Position numbers and translations under genes: made by a program. The notes beneath the pieces are model-generated. The model was given only the letters and a program-made list of their open reading frames with translations. It was not told the origin of the DNA and ran no database searches. A stretch of DNA of 64,000 nucleotides, from the NCBI GenBank assembly GCA_910579155.1, contig CAJTTS010000001.1, positions 154,469 through 218,468 of the forward strand, in the 5' to 3' direction. Every line of letters begins with the position of its first letter. Position 1 is the first letter of the stretch. The stretch is from an uncultured Oscillospiraceae bacterium (GTDB lineage: Bacteria > Bacillota_A > Clostridia > Oscillospirales > Oscillospiraceae). Below, piece after piece: positions 26,869-35,018 of the stretch.

Positions 26869-27717
26869 ATGATACGAGCTGAAGAAAAGCGGCTCCAAAT
26901 GATCGCTTGTAAGGTTCGTATGGGCGTGCTCACCGCCACCCATGGGGCCGGGGCGGGCCACCCCGGCGGCAGCCTGTCCGCGGCTGACGTATTTACCTAC
27001 CTGTACTTTAAAGAGCTGAGTGTTGATCCGAAGTGGCCGAAGATGGAGAACCGGGATCGTTTTGTGCTCAGTAAAGGCCATACCGCGCCGGGACTGTACT
27101 CGGTGCTGGCCCACCGGGGATTCTTTCCGGTGGACGACCTGCCCACCCTCCGCCACATCGACAGCTATCTCCAGGGCCACCCCAACATGAATACAGTACC
27201 CGGCGTGGATATGTCCACCGGGTCGCTGGGCCAGGGCATTTCCTGCGCGGCGGGCATGGCCCTAGGGCTGAAGCATCAAAACAGCCCTGCCCGGGTATAC
27301 ACGCTGCTGGGCGACGGCGAGATGCAGGAGGGGCAGGTGTGGGAAGCACTGATGTTCGCCGCCCACTATAAACTGGACAACCTGTGCGTCATCGTGGATC
27401 ATAATGGCTTGCAGATCGACGGCCCCAACGAAAAGGTGATGGGGCTGGGGTCTATTCCGGATAAGCTGCGGGCCTTTGGGCTTGATGTGTTCCAGATCGA
27501 CGGCCATGACTTTCGGGCCATGGAGGGGGCGTTTGAGATCGCCCGGCAGACAAAGGGAAAGCCCTGCGCCATTGTGATGGAGACCACCAAGGGCAAGGGC
27601 GTGAGTTATATGGAAAACCAGGTGGGCTGGCACGGCAAGGCCCCGAACGACGAGGAATATGCCAGGGGCATGGCGGAGCTGAGCTCCCGGCTGGCGGAAT
27701 TGGAGGCAACCGTATGA
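26869..27717 (+). CDS. Transketolase N-terminal subunit
   Basis: 282 residues, the ThDP-binding half of a split transketolase. Key segments are HGAGAGHPGGSLSAADVFTYL, SKGHTAPGLYSVLA, STGSLGQGISCAAGMALG and the ThDP/Mg motif GDGEMQEGQVWEAL (GDG...N-type with HNGLQIDG). Works with the next gene as a heterodimer to shuttle two-carbon units from xylulose-5-P. Ends in an ATGA overlap with the C-terminal subunit. Confidence 0.92.
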   Translation: MIRAEEKRLQMIACKVRMGVLTATHGAGAGHPGGSLSAADVFTYLYFKELSVDPKWPKMENRDRFVLSKGHTAPGLYSVLAHRGFFPVDDLPTLRHIDSYLQGHPNMNTVPGVDMSTGSLGQGISCAAGMALGLKHQNSPARVYTLLGDGEMQEGQVWEALMFAAHYKLDNLCVIVDHNGLQIDGPNEKVMGLGSIPDKLRAFGLDVFQIDGHDFRAMEGAFEIARQTKGKPCAIVMETTKGKGVSYMENQVGWHGKAPNDEEYARGMAELSSRLAELEATV

Positions 27718-28670
27718 CAGGAGCCCAGAGAATTGCCACCCGCCAGAGCTACGGCGAGGCGCTGAAAGAGCTGGGAGCGCTCCACGATGACGTGGTGGTG
27801 CTGGACGCGGATCTGGCCAACGCCACCAAGACAGATATTTTCAAAAAAGTATTCCCTGACCGCCACTTCGACTGCGGCATCGCCGAGAGTGACATGATGT
27901 GCGTGGCGGCGGGGCTGTCCACCGTAGGATTTGCGCCCTTTGCCTCCAGCTTTGCCATGTTCGCGGCGGGCCGGGCCTTCGAGCAGGTACGCAACTCCAT
28001 CGGATACCCGCACCTCAATGTGAAAATCGGGGCCACCCACAGCGGCATTTCCGTGGGCGAGGACGGCGCTTCCCACCAGTGCTGCGAGGACTTCGCGCTG
28101 ATGCGCTCCATCCCCGGCATGGTGGTGATGTCCCCAGCGGATGACGTGGAGGCCAAGGCCATGGTAAAGGCTGCCTATGAGCACAAAGGGCCCGTGTATA
28201 TGCGCTTCAGCCGCTACGGCGCCCCGGTGATCCACGACCTGGACAGCTTCACCTTCGAAATCGGAAAAGGCGAGGTGCTGCGGGAAGGTACGGATGTGGC
28301 CATCATTGCCAACGGTCTGCTGGTGGCGGAGGCGATGGGAGCCTCCGATCTGCTGGCGGGACAGGGTGTGAGCGCGCGGGTCATCAATATGGCCACAGTC
28401 AAGCCATTGGATGAAGATCTGGTGCTGAAAGCAGCCCGAGAGTGCGGCAGGATCGTTACCTGCGAGGAGCACTCCGTCATCGGCGGCCTGGGCGAGGCGG
28501 TGTGCGCGGTAGTCGCTAAGCACGGCCTGCCCTGCCCCGTGGAGCGGGTGGGGGTCAACGACGAGTTCGGCCACTCAGGTTCCGCCGGAGCGTTACTGGA
28601 GCAGTTTGGGTTGTGTGCCGACCATATTGCAGAAACGGCCCAGAAGATGTGCTGTACCATACAGGAGTAA
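27714..28670 (+). CDS. Transketolase C-terminal subunit
   Basis: 318 residues, the pyrimidine-binding and C-terminal halves of transketolase. Seen are VVLDADLANATKT, FPDRHFDCGIAESDMM (catalytic Glu), AAGLSTVGFAPFASSFAMF, and the C-terminal domain from about residue 195 (LREGTDVAIIANG, TCEEHSVIGGLGEAV). Its ATG overlaps the upstream subunit's stop by 4 bases. Last gene of the arabinose operon; links arabinose use directly to the pentose phosphate pathway. Confidence 0.92.
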   Translation: MTGAQRIATRQSYGEALKELGALHDDVVVLDADLANATKTDIFKKVFPDRHFDCGIAESDMMCVAAGLSTVGFAPFASSFAMFAAGRAFEQVRNSIGYPHLNVKIGATHSGISVGEDGASHQCCEDFALMRSIPGMVVMSPADDVEAKAMVKAAYEHKGPVYMRFSRYGAPVIHDLDSFTFEIGKGEVLREGTDVAIIANGLLVAEAMGASDLLAGQGVSARVINMATVKPLDEDLVLKAARECGRIVTCEEHSVIGGLGEAVCAVVAKHGLPCPVERVGVNDEFGHSGSAGALLEQFGLCADHIAETAQKMCCTIQE

Positions 28671-28712
28671 ATGCACTAATGAAAAAACCTATCAGGGCTG
28701 ATGTCTATGCAG

Positions 28713-28926
28713 CTTAGAGCCTGTTTAAAATCTTTTGACAAAAATGGCGGAGTGGGAGATAATAGGAAAAAACAAGCGGGAGCTGGGGAAAATGCATCAA
28801 TACCCAAGTGATATCAGCCGGGAAGAATATAAGCTGATCCGGGAGGATTTGGAAGGGGCAAAGAAAACAACCCGGCCCCGAAAATATGATTTGTATGATG
28901 TGTTTTGTGCAGTGCTGTACGTATAG
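28713..28926 (+). mobile_element. IS5-family element 5' fragment
   Basis: Begins with GAGCCTGTTTAAAATCTTTTG, an end typical of some IS5-family elements. It continues into the transposase N-terminus (YPSDISREEYKLIREDLEGA, then KTTRPRKYDLYDVFCAVLYV) and stops abruptly at 28926, where Clostridial mobile-element sequence begins. The catalytic domain is absent, so the element is dead. Confidence 0.75.
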
Positions 28927-28982
28927 CTTGACTTTCAGCCGGATTTACTTCATCTGAACCTAACATCCTGCTTGATGCCGGC

Positions 28983-29285
28983 TCATGTCCCGGCCTTAGC
29001 CCGGCTCTGCCGGAGGGCCTGCATGGTAAGGCTGAGGCTCTGGGCGGAAACATCGCGGATGCCGTAGAGCATGGCAGCGGCGCTACAGGCGTCACAGACA
29101 TGGCAGACGGCTTCCCACAATTGATCCATCATCTCTTCGGGATTATCCGCAGCCAGCTTGCCAATCATGGCCCGGAGGCTGTCGTTGGCCTCTCTGATGC
29201 CCTCATCGCTGTCACAGAGGCGGAACCACTCATCGCTCTGGGTGAGGGTCAGCAGCATCGCCGCCGTGTTTTCGGTTTTGTTCAT
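28983..29285 (-). CDS. Hypothetical mobile-element protein
   Basis: 100 residues, helical and acidic, with MNKTENTAAMLLTLTQSDEW at the start and LWEAVCHVCDACSAAAMLYG in the middle. It resembles small uncharacterised proteins found at this position in Clostridial ICEs (possibly DUF6809-like, low certainty). The start ATG at 29285 is preceded by GGAGGAAAA; the longer upstream frame overlaps another gene and was rejected. Begins the decayed element that runs to about 35 kb. Confidence 0.5.
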   Translation of the reverse strand: MNKTENTAAMLLTLTQSDEWFRLCDSDEGIREANDSLRAMIGKLAADNPEEMMDQLWEAVCHVCDACSAAAMLYGIRDVSAQSLSLTMQALRQSRAKAGT

Positions 29286-29289
29286 GAAA

Positions 29290-29529
29290 TCATTTTCCTC
29301 CTTGCTTTTCGAGCGGGAGGCTGATACAATGGGCGTACCAGCCCCCTTGTGGTGGTTGGTGGGGGCTTCCTGCATCCAGCTTTGTCGGGCGGTGATGCAA
29401 GGGGCCTTTCTCATCCAGATCGGCCTTGAGTTCGGCCCGGATGGCCCCGGCTTGGGCTTCAAGTTCTTTCTGCTGGGCCTCCAGCTCCCGCAGCTTGTTC
29501 ACGCGGTTCTCAATCATTCTTTCGGTCAT
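29290..29529 (-). pseudogene. Coiled-coil mobile-element protein, frame lost
   Basis: The first 40 residues (MTERMIENRVNKLRELEAQQ and the following charged helix up to LKADLDEKG) match a small coiled-coil protein usually ending in a beta-strand region in related elements. After DEKG the frame reads PLHHRPTKLDAGSPHQPPQG, unlike any folded continuation, so a frameshift or deletion is likely. AAAGGAG precedes the ATG. It sits 4 bases upstream of the preceding hypothetical gene in the same operon direction. Confidence 0.5.
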
Positions 29530-29740
29530 GGAGGTATCTCCTTTTCGTTTTTGATGTGGGCCGGGGGCGTGAGTCCGTTTCGCGTCCTGCCTACTCGGGG
29601 AACGCGTTTCCCCAGCCCCGTTGTAGGAATTCCGGCGGCGGGGGCTACTGTCACTTTTCGTGTGCCTCACAGGGCCGACTCACCGAATTCTTTTCCGTTC
29701 TTATGTGGTGTTCTTGCCTCCTGACATTAACCATTATTGC

Positions 29741-29821
29741 CTATTTGGTGACTTTTGTCTGCTGGCGTAACAGCCAATATATAGTCTATTATTTTGTGCA
29801 AATTTAGTCTATACGGTGACT
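29741..29821. promoter_or_regulatory. Direct repeats upstream of the XRE-Fic operon
   Basis: CTATTTGGTGACT (29741-29753) and CTATACGGTGACT (29809-29821) are repeated at a 68-base spacing, and an AGTCTAT motif occurs twice in between. A TATAAT -10 lies at 29833-29838. A plausible operator array for the XRE protein encoded just downstream. Confidence 0.45.
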
Positions 29822-29905
29822 ATGAAACGGTGTATAATACATCCATACTGGGAGGATGGTCTGGCAAGGCCGAGGCTCCCAGCGGCAGTCGAAAGGAGGG
29901 GTGGT

Positions 29906-30130
29906 ATGCCCATTGATTACAGTCGGTTGCAGGATGTTCTAAAGGCCAATGGAACCACGCTATACAAGCTGAGCGCAGAAAAGGTTATTGGCGGGAAAAC
30001 GAGGGAAGTTCTATTTGGCAGATGCGATGGGAACATCTCGTCTAAAACAGTGGAGGCCCTATGCAAGCGGCTGAATTGCCAGCCGGGGGACTTCATGACC
30101 TATGTGCCGGAGGGAGGTGCTGAGGAATGA
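29906..30130 (+). CDS. XRE/Cro-type HTH regulator
   Basis: 74 residues, one HTH of the Cro/C1 type found in Clostridial elements: DYSRLQDVLKANGTTLYKLS followed by the recognition helix region and ALCKRLNCQPGDFMTYVPE. The ATG at 29906 follows GAAAGGAGGGG; an in-frame reading from 29816 has no such site. The gene overlaps the fic gene by 4 bases (ATGA), so both are made from one mRNA. Likely autorepressor of the pair. Confidence 0.8.
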   Translation: MPIDYSRLQDVLKANGTTLYKLSAEKVIGGKTREVLFGRCDGNISSKTVEALCKRLNCQPGDFMTYVPEGGAEE

Positions 30131-30870
30131 ACTTTGACATGCTGGATGAACTGGCTGCCCAGCTCCGGGCGATGCGGCCCCTCAACGAAACGGAGCTGAA
30201 GCGGCTACGGGATGAATTTGTCATTGAACACACCTACGATTCCAACGCCATCGAGGGCAATACCCTGACCCTGCGGGAGACCGCCCTCATTCTCCAGGAT
30301 GGGCTTACCATTGCGGAAAAGCCCATCAAAGACCACCTGGAGGCCATCGGATACCGGGACGCCTTTGAGTATATCGTTACTCTGGCCGATGCCGGCACGC
30401 CCCTCTCTGAGCGGGTCATCAAGGAGATCCACAGCCTTGTGCTGATGAACGACCGGCAGAACCGGGGCGTGTACCGCAGTGTGCCGGTCACCATCCTGGG
30501 GGCGCTCCACACCCCGCCCCAGCCCTACCTTGTGCCAGTGCAGATGGAGAAGCTGCTGGCCGACTATGAGGGCATGAAAGACCGGCGCCACATCGTGGAG
30601 GCTGTGGCGGAGTTTCATCTACGGTTTGAGGGAGTCCATCCCTTTATCGATGGGAACGGGCGTACCGGCCGGCTGATTCTCAACCTGGAGCTTATCAAGG
30701 CCGGACTGCTGCCGGTGAACATCAAGTTTGCGGACCGGCGCAGATACTATGATGCCTTTGATGCCTACCACGGCGAGGAACACTCCGCTGGCGCACTGGC
30801 GGATCTGGTTGCCGGGTATGAGGTCGCGGAGCTGGAGAAACGGATCAGCATCCTGCGGGGCGGCGAGTAA
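30127..30870 (+). CDS. Fic-family protein (AMP transferase type, self-inhibited class)
   Basis: 247 residues. The Fic motif is complete at about residues 174-182 (HPFIDGNGRTGR), including catalytic His and the NGR Mg/phosphate residues, so the enzyme should be competent. An inhibitory-helix motif S-x-x-x-E-G occurs near residue 39 (YDSNAIEGNT), upstream of the Fic core. This is the class II arrangement, in which the Glu blocks productive ATP binding. Fic proteins AMPylate host or own proteins; the target here is unknown. Co-transcribed with the HTH gene. Confidence 0.9.
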   Translation: MNFDMLDELAAQLRAMRPLNETELKRLRDEFVIEHTYDSNAIEGNTLTLRETALILQDGLTIAEKPIKDHLEAIGYRDAFEYIVTLADAGTPLSERVIKEIHSLVLMNDRQNRGVYRSVPVTILGALHTPPQPYLVPVQMEKLLADYEGMKDRRHIVEAVAEFHLRFEGVHPFIDGNGRTGRLILNLELIKAGLLPVNIKFADRRRYYDAFDAYHGEEHSAGALADLVAGYEVAELEKRISILRGGE

Positions 30871-30924
30871 CCGGCGACAGGCTGGGGGTGATGGTCTGTC
30901 CCAAGTGTTTCCCGAATAAGCGGC

Positions 30925-30957
30925 AGAGAGGCCGGGGGCGTATGCCCTGGCCTCTCT
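30925..30957 (+). terminator. Terminator of the XRE-Fic operon
   Basis: AGAGAGGCC pairs with GGCCTCTCT around a GC-rich loop, followed by TTTG. It is 55 bases after the fic stop. Confidence 0.6.
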
Positions 30958-30959
30958 TT

Positions 30960-31372
30960 GCGTCCTAGCTCCATGTGCCCGGGGGAAAGGCACTGTGAAA
31001 CTCACCCCCCAATGATGCGGGTTCTCCGACCCCGAGGCGGACGCAGTTCTACGGGGAAAAACAAGACGTTTCCGTTCCGCCTGGCAGGGCCACAGGGCGG
31101 TATCTGGCACGTCCCCGGGTGTTTACCTACCCCAGACGGCAACAGGCGGTTATAACCGCCGCTGGGGGGCTGGCAGGGGGTATATTTCTGGTATGCTCCG
31201 GGGACATGCGGCCTGTTTTGGAAATCAACTCAAATGACCATGGGCGGGAGGGGGATGCCGGGGACGTGGAACGCCGGCCACGGCGGAGACGTTACCAAAC
31301 CGGGAAAGGTCACACGAACAAAAGAAAACTGCCCCGCTTCATCATGGAGAGGCCGCAGCATGGCGATGTAGG
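30960..31372. other. Non-coding stretch of the decayed element
   Basis: No gene seen. Fragments in several frames lack family signatures. It separates the Fic operon terminator from the second tRNA 3'-end-like site. Confidence 0.35.
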
Positions 31373-31375
31373 GAT

Positions 31376-31409
31376 GAGGTCTCCAGTTCAAATCTGGATA
31401 GCAGCTCCA
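31376..31409 (+). repeat. tRNA 3'-end-like sequence, probable second attachment site
   Basis: Reads as the 3' end of a tRNA: AGGTC variable loop, T-stem TCCAG/CTGGA around TTCAAAT, acceptor strand TAGCAGC, U73 and CCA. No matching 5' acceptor (GCTGCTA), D-arm or anticodon arm lies upstream. U73 fits Thr, Gly or Cys; identity not certain. An integrase gene points at it from 54 bases away, the same layout as at 15554-15720. Confidence 0.65.
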
Positions 31410-31412
31410 GCG

Positions 31413-31447
31413 AAACCCGTTGTCCCGCAAGGGATAGTGGGTTTTTT
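31413..31447 (+). terminator. Terminator after the tRNA-like end
   Basis: AAACCC..TCCC/GGGA..GGGTTT stem followed by TTTT, directly downstream of the CCA, as for a tRNA gene terminator. Confidence 0.65.
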
Positions 31448-31462
31448 CTATGGTTTTTTCCC

Positions 31463-31952
31463 TTATGTTTTCTCTTCTTGGCCCAAAGCGTCCTTGATGT
31501 AGCTCTCCATGCGGCGGGCGCTCTCTTGTTTCATTTGGTCGGTGGCGTGCCCGTATACGTCCAGGGTAAAGGCGGCGGTGGCGTGGCCGAGATTGCCTTG
31601 CACCGTCTTGATATCGTCCCCGGAACGGATGGAGGCCACGGCGTAGGAGTGCCTCAGGTCGTGGAACCGGGCCTCTGGACAGCCGATAGAGGCCACAATG
31701 GGCTTGTATGCCCGCTGGATGGTGTGCAGGTCCAGGTGCCGCCCCGTTTCGGTGGTGAACACAAGCCCGCTGTCCTCCCACTTGTGTCTTGCCCGTGATG
31801 GAGCGTTGAATCTGCTTCCCGGTGCCGGGATCAAAGCCCACGGTATAGCGGGCCTCCCAGTAGGGGTATTCCTTCCCGTTGCGGGTGACGGTCTTTTTAC
31901 GAAGGGTGCCTGTGCCACTGGCGGCTCGGGCGCTTTCCTTTTTGCGCGGCAT
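31463..31952 (-). pseudogene. Tyrosine integrase with large internal deletion
   Basis: Two pieces of one integrase in different frames. The N-terminal arm-binding domain starts MPRKKESARAASGTGTLRKK and includes YWEARYTVGFDPGTGKQIQR. Near 31790 the sequence jumps into the last catalytic portion: LVFTTETGRHLD, FHDLRHSYAVASI with Arg, LGHATAAFTLDVYGH with His and nucleophile Tyr. The core-binding domain and the first catalytic Arg are missing (about 200 residues). Inactive. Followed upstream by the Xis-like gene, as in the intact modules. Confidence 0.85.
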
Positions 31953-32043
31953 TGTGATAAATCCTCCTTCCAATAAATGCCGCGTCCGATACACTAAGAC
32001 CATAGTATACCGGGCGCGGCGGTTCGTCAATTGATTTCTGCAG

Positions 32044-32235
32044 TTATGCGGCGGAAACGCCCAGGAACTTCAAAACGGCCTCCTTGGACACCCGGTACTG
32101 GTGGCCTACCTCTACCGCCTCAATGCGGTTGCTGTGTATCAGGCTGTAGGCGGTGTTTTTGCTGATGTCCAGCACCTTTGCCAGTTGGGTGACGTTCATG
32201 ATAATAGGGACCTGGCTGAAATCGGTGTAATTCAT
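32044..32235 (-). CDS. Excisionase-family (MerR-like HTH) DNA-binding protein
   Basis: 63 residues with the excisionase/MerR-like HTH: MNVTQLAKVLDISKNTAYSL and NRIEAVEVGHQYRVSKEAVLKFL. The ATG at 32235 follows AGGAGGACC. It would direct excision together with the neighbouring integrase, which is now deleted internally, so it is probably an orphan. Confidence 0.8.
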   Translation of the reverse strand: MNYTDFSQVPIIMNVTQLAKVLDISKNTAYSLIHSNRIEAVEVGHQYRVSKEAVLKFLGVSAA

Positions 32236-32314
32236 CAATGGTCCTCCTCTTCCAGCATGTAGTCGGGCAGATAGTAGGACTGGAACACCGTCGCGCTGTT
32301 GCCACAGCCATCGT

Positions 32315-32858
32315 TCATGACAAAGCGGCCTCGTCAGTGGCGAACACCATGCGGAGCAGGAGCTGGGCGGGCTGGGCCCTCTCAATCTTGACGTTGTGGT
32401 TATTGGGGTCCCTCTCGGTGGAAATCAGCGTGGGAGCCTCGCCAGCGGAGTTGACCAGGCCAGCCCGGAGGGGGTACGCAGGTGGAAAAGCCCCATTTCC
32501 AGTCCAGCACATTGTAAACGGGCCGGCCCTCATCGTCGGTGAGGCCACGGCCGTTTTCTGAAAGTGCGCGTTCAATTTGAACGGCACCGAGATTGCAAAT
32601 ATGGAGGGCGGGCTTGTCCTCCCCTTTTTTGCGCTTGTGGTATTCGGGGATAAGGACGTATTGAAAACCCTTACGCTGGGTGGCGTTGCTGAGGAAGGTC
32701 TGGAGCTTTCTTGACACGGTTTCCGCGTCGTAGCGGTCTATCAGTTTGCCGTTCAGCGTCCAGGTGAAGAAATGGGTAAAGTCGTTGAGCAGGGCTATAT
32801 CGGTAACGCTGGACCGGGCCCGCCGCTTGCTCTCCGCCTTGGCCCGTGCGGGGTCCTT
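32315..32858 (-). pseudogene. Replication initiator (rolling-circle Rep-like) fragment
   Basis: Minus-strand pieces in two frames resembling the Rep proteins of small Clostridial ICEs/IMEs: VTDIALLNDFTHFFTWTLNG, then GKLIDRYDAETV, then FLSNATQRKGFQYVLIPEYH, then VLDWKWGFST. The frame then shifts near 32480 and ends in QLLLRMVFATDEAALS. The catalytic Tyr region and the C-terminus are absent, and the 5' end is cut where the ligA fragment begins. Non-functional. Confidence 0.7.
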
Positions 32859-32867
32859 GGCGGGGAC

Positions 32868-34152
32868 TGGGCTTCCATCCCTGCTACTACCTGCTTTCCA
32901 AGCACAGCCCCACCCCCCAGGGGATGGAGCGCGGCATCCAGAAGCTCCGGGATCATGCCCGGGAGAATGACATCCCCATCGACGGCATCGTGGCCACCTA
33001 TAACGATGTCGCCTACGCCAAAGCCTGCGGACGCACCGGGCGCCATTATAAGGATGGCCTGGCGTTCAAATTTGAGGATGAACAGTTTGAAACCAAGCTG
33101 ACCGGCATTGAGTGGAACCCCACCCGCACCGGGGTGATCGCCCCAGTGGCCATCCTGCGGCCTGTGCAGATCGACGGCCCACTGTGTCCCGGGCCAGCTT
33201 ACATAATTTGTCCTTCATTGAGGGGCTGGAGCTGATGCCGGGCAGCCGGGTGCTGGTGTCCAAGCGGAACATGATCATCCCCCATGTGGAGGAAAACCTG
33301 GACCGGGGTGGCTTTGATATGGAGCGTGCCACCATTCGCTGCTGTCCGTGCTGCGGCAGCCCCACTCATATCCGTGAGGAAAACGGCGTGAAAAGGCTGT
33401 TCTGCGACAACCCGGACTGCGCCACCCGCCGCCTGCGGCAGTTCGTCCACTTTGTGGGCAAGAAGGCCATGAACGTTGAAGGGCTGTCTGCGGCCACGCT
33501 GGAAAAGCTCATTGGCTGGGGTCTGCTCCACGACTATTGGGATATCTATGAGCTGGACGAGCATAAGGTCGAGGTGATGGACATCGACGGCTTCGGGGAG
33601 AAGTCCTGGGAAAACCTCTGGGACGCCATCCAGCGCAGCCGGGACACCATCTTTGAGCGGTATCTCATCGCCATGGACATTCCCCTGATCGGCCGCACCG
33701 CCAGCCGGACACTGGCAAAGCAATTCCACAGCAGTTTGGAGGAGCTTGAGAGCGCGGTGATCCATGATTTTGACTTTACCCAGCTCCCCGATTTCGGAAA
33801 GACGCTGCATCAGAACATCTACCAGTGGTTCCAAAATGAGGAGAACTGGTATTTCTGGAGTGAGCTGCGCAACCATGTGACCATCGCGGCCCCTGCTCCG
33901 CAGGAGACGGTGACGGCCGACAGTCCCTTTGTAGGCAAGAATATCGTGGTGACGGGCAAGGTGGAGCCGTACACCAGGGATGGCATCAACGCCAAAATCG
34001 AATCGCTGGGCGCTCATGCTGGCAGCTCGGTGAGCAGGAAAACGGACTACTTGGTCTGCGACGAGAACGCCGGGAGCAAATTGGAAAAGGCCAGGAGCCT
34101 GGGCGTAACGGTGCTGACACCGGCCCAGTTCTTCCAGATGGCCGGGGAATGA
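32868..34152 (+). pseudogene. ligA: NAD-dependent DNA ligase fragment, frameshifted
   Basis: LigA lacking its N-terminal Ia domain and the catalytic Lys motif. It starts inside the adenylation domain (DIPIDGIVATYND, GRTGRHYKDGLAFKF), shifts frame by a one-base deletion in the GGCCCAC run near 33180 (PVQIDG to TVSRASLHNLSFIEG), and then carries an OB-fold, a four-Cys zinc finger (CCPCCGSP...CDNPDC), HhH repeats (DIDGFGEKSWENLWDAI) and a C-terminal BRCT domain (GKNIVVTGKVEPYTRDGI). A mobile-element cargo copy, not the housekeeping gene. Dead by truncation and frameshift. Confidence 0.85.
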
Positions 34153-34216
34153 AACAAAGGGGGAGGGCCACAATGGCTCTCCCCCGCACAATATTGATAG
34201 AAGGAGCATAACAACA

Positions 34217-34824
34217 ATGAGGAAAAGTAATCGGACAATGGTGAAAGCCTATGCCTTGGAGCATGGTATCAACTTCCGAACCGTCAGCCGGGCCCAAAAA
34301 TCGCCCCGGCGGTTTTACATCCTGCGCACGGTTCTGGAGGAGCTTCGCGCCGACGAGACGGTTATCGTCTCCGATATCCACTGCTTTGCGGAACTCCGTC
34401 TGTGCAGCTCGGATGGAACGCTGCGGATCGACTTCACCTGGCTTCAGGGTGGATATGACGGGCTGACAGGCTGGGAGGAATCTGTAACGCTGCCTTATGA
34501 AGCGTTGGTTGATTTTATGCGTGAAAGCTGCCAAAAGGGCGGCCCGGAGCAGTGGAAGCATCTTTCCTTACAATCGTGTTTTATGACCATGAAGGGCTAC
34601 GGAAGTGCCTGGAGAACAAGACAGTCCGGGGGAAACTGGCCCGTGCGCTGCGGGACAATTTCCGCTGTTACCGCGCAGAGCAGATCAGCTTTTACCACGA
34701 TTTTGTGCCATACTCTTTCTTGTTCCAGGAAACGCGGAACGGCCGCGTAGGTATTGTAGGCGGTTTGATCCTCCACAATGGGGAGGATGATTTGAAAAAA
34801 GCGTACTACTCGATTCATACGTGA
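34217..34824 (+). pseudogene. LPD28-like mobile-element protein, frameshifted
   Basis: One protein in two frames. The first part (residues 1-115) includes FAELRLCSSDGTLRIDFTWL and VTLPYEALVDFMRES. Near 34555-34575 the reading moves to the second frame with TIVFYDHEGLRKCLENKTV, then HDFVPYSFLFQETRNGRVGI, then GGLILHNGEDDLKKAYYSIH. It resembles the LPD28-type domains of ICE-encoded proteins (family name from memory). A single-base change would restore the frame. The ATG follows AGAAGGAG. Confidence 0.6.
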
Positions 34825-34841
34825 TACTGGGAGGTGGGCAA

Positions 34842-35018
34842 ATGATCAACACACAGCCAACCGTTTGCAACCTGTGCGGCGGCGAAGTCATCCTGTGCAG
34901 CAACGCACGGGTGTATCATGGCCGGGAGTACGGGAGCGGCCTATGCTGCTACTGCCTCGGCTGCGGGGCCTATGTGGGGACGCACAAGCCAAGACCCCAG
35001 GAAGCCATGGGCCTGTTA
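34842..35018 (+). pseudogene. DUF3268-like zinc-finger protein, cut by IS5 insertion
   Basis: The first 59 residues carry two metal-binding pairs (CNLCGGEV and CYCLGCGAYVGTHKPRP) typical of the zinc-finger DUF3268 family. The gene is interrupted at the TA target of the IS element at 35019. The sequence past the IS does not continue the protein convincingly, so the 3' part is lost. GGGAGG precedes the ATG. Confidence 0.7.

Noticed and set aside
30127..30870. Doc-type phage toxin
   Set aside because: The motif is the full Fic HPFxDGNGR with an in-protein inhibitory helix, and the partner is an HTH regulator rather than a Phd antitoxin.
32868..34152. Housekeeping LigA
   Set aside because: Lacks the N-terminal domain and catalytic Lys, is frameshifted, and lies among mobile-element genes.
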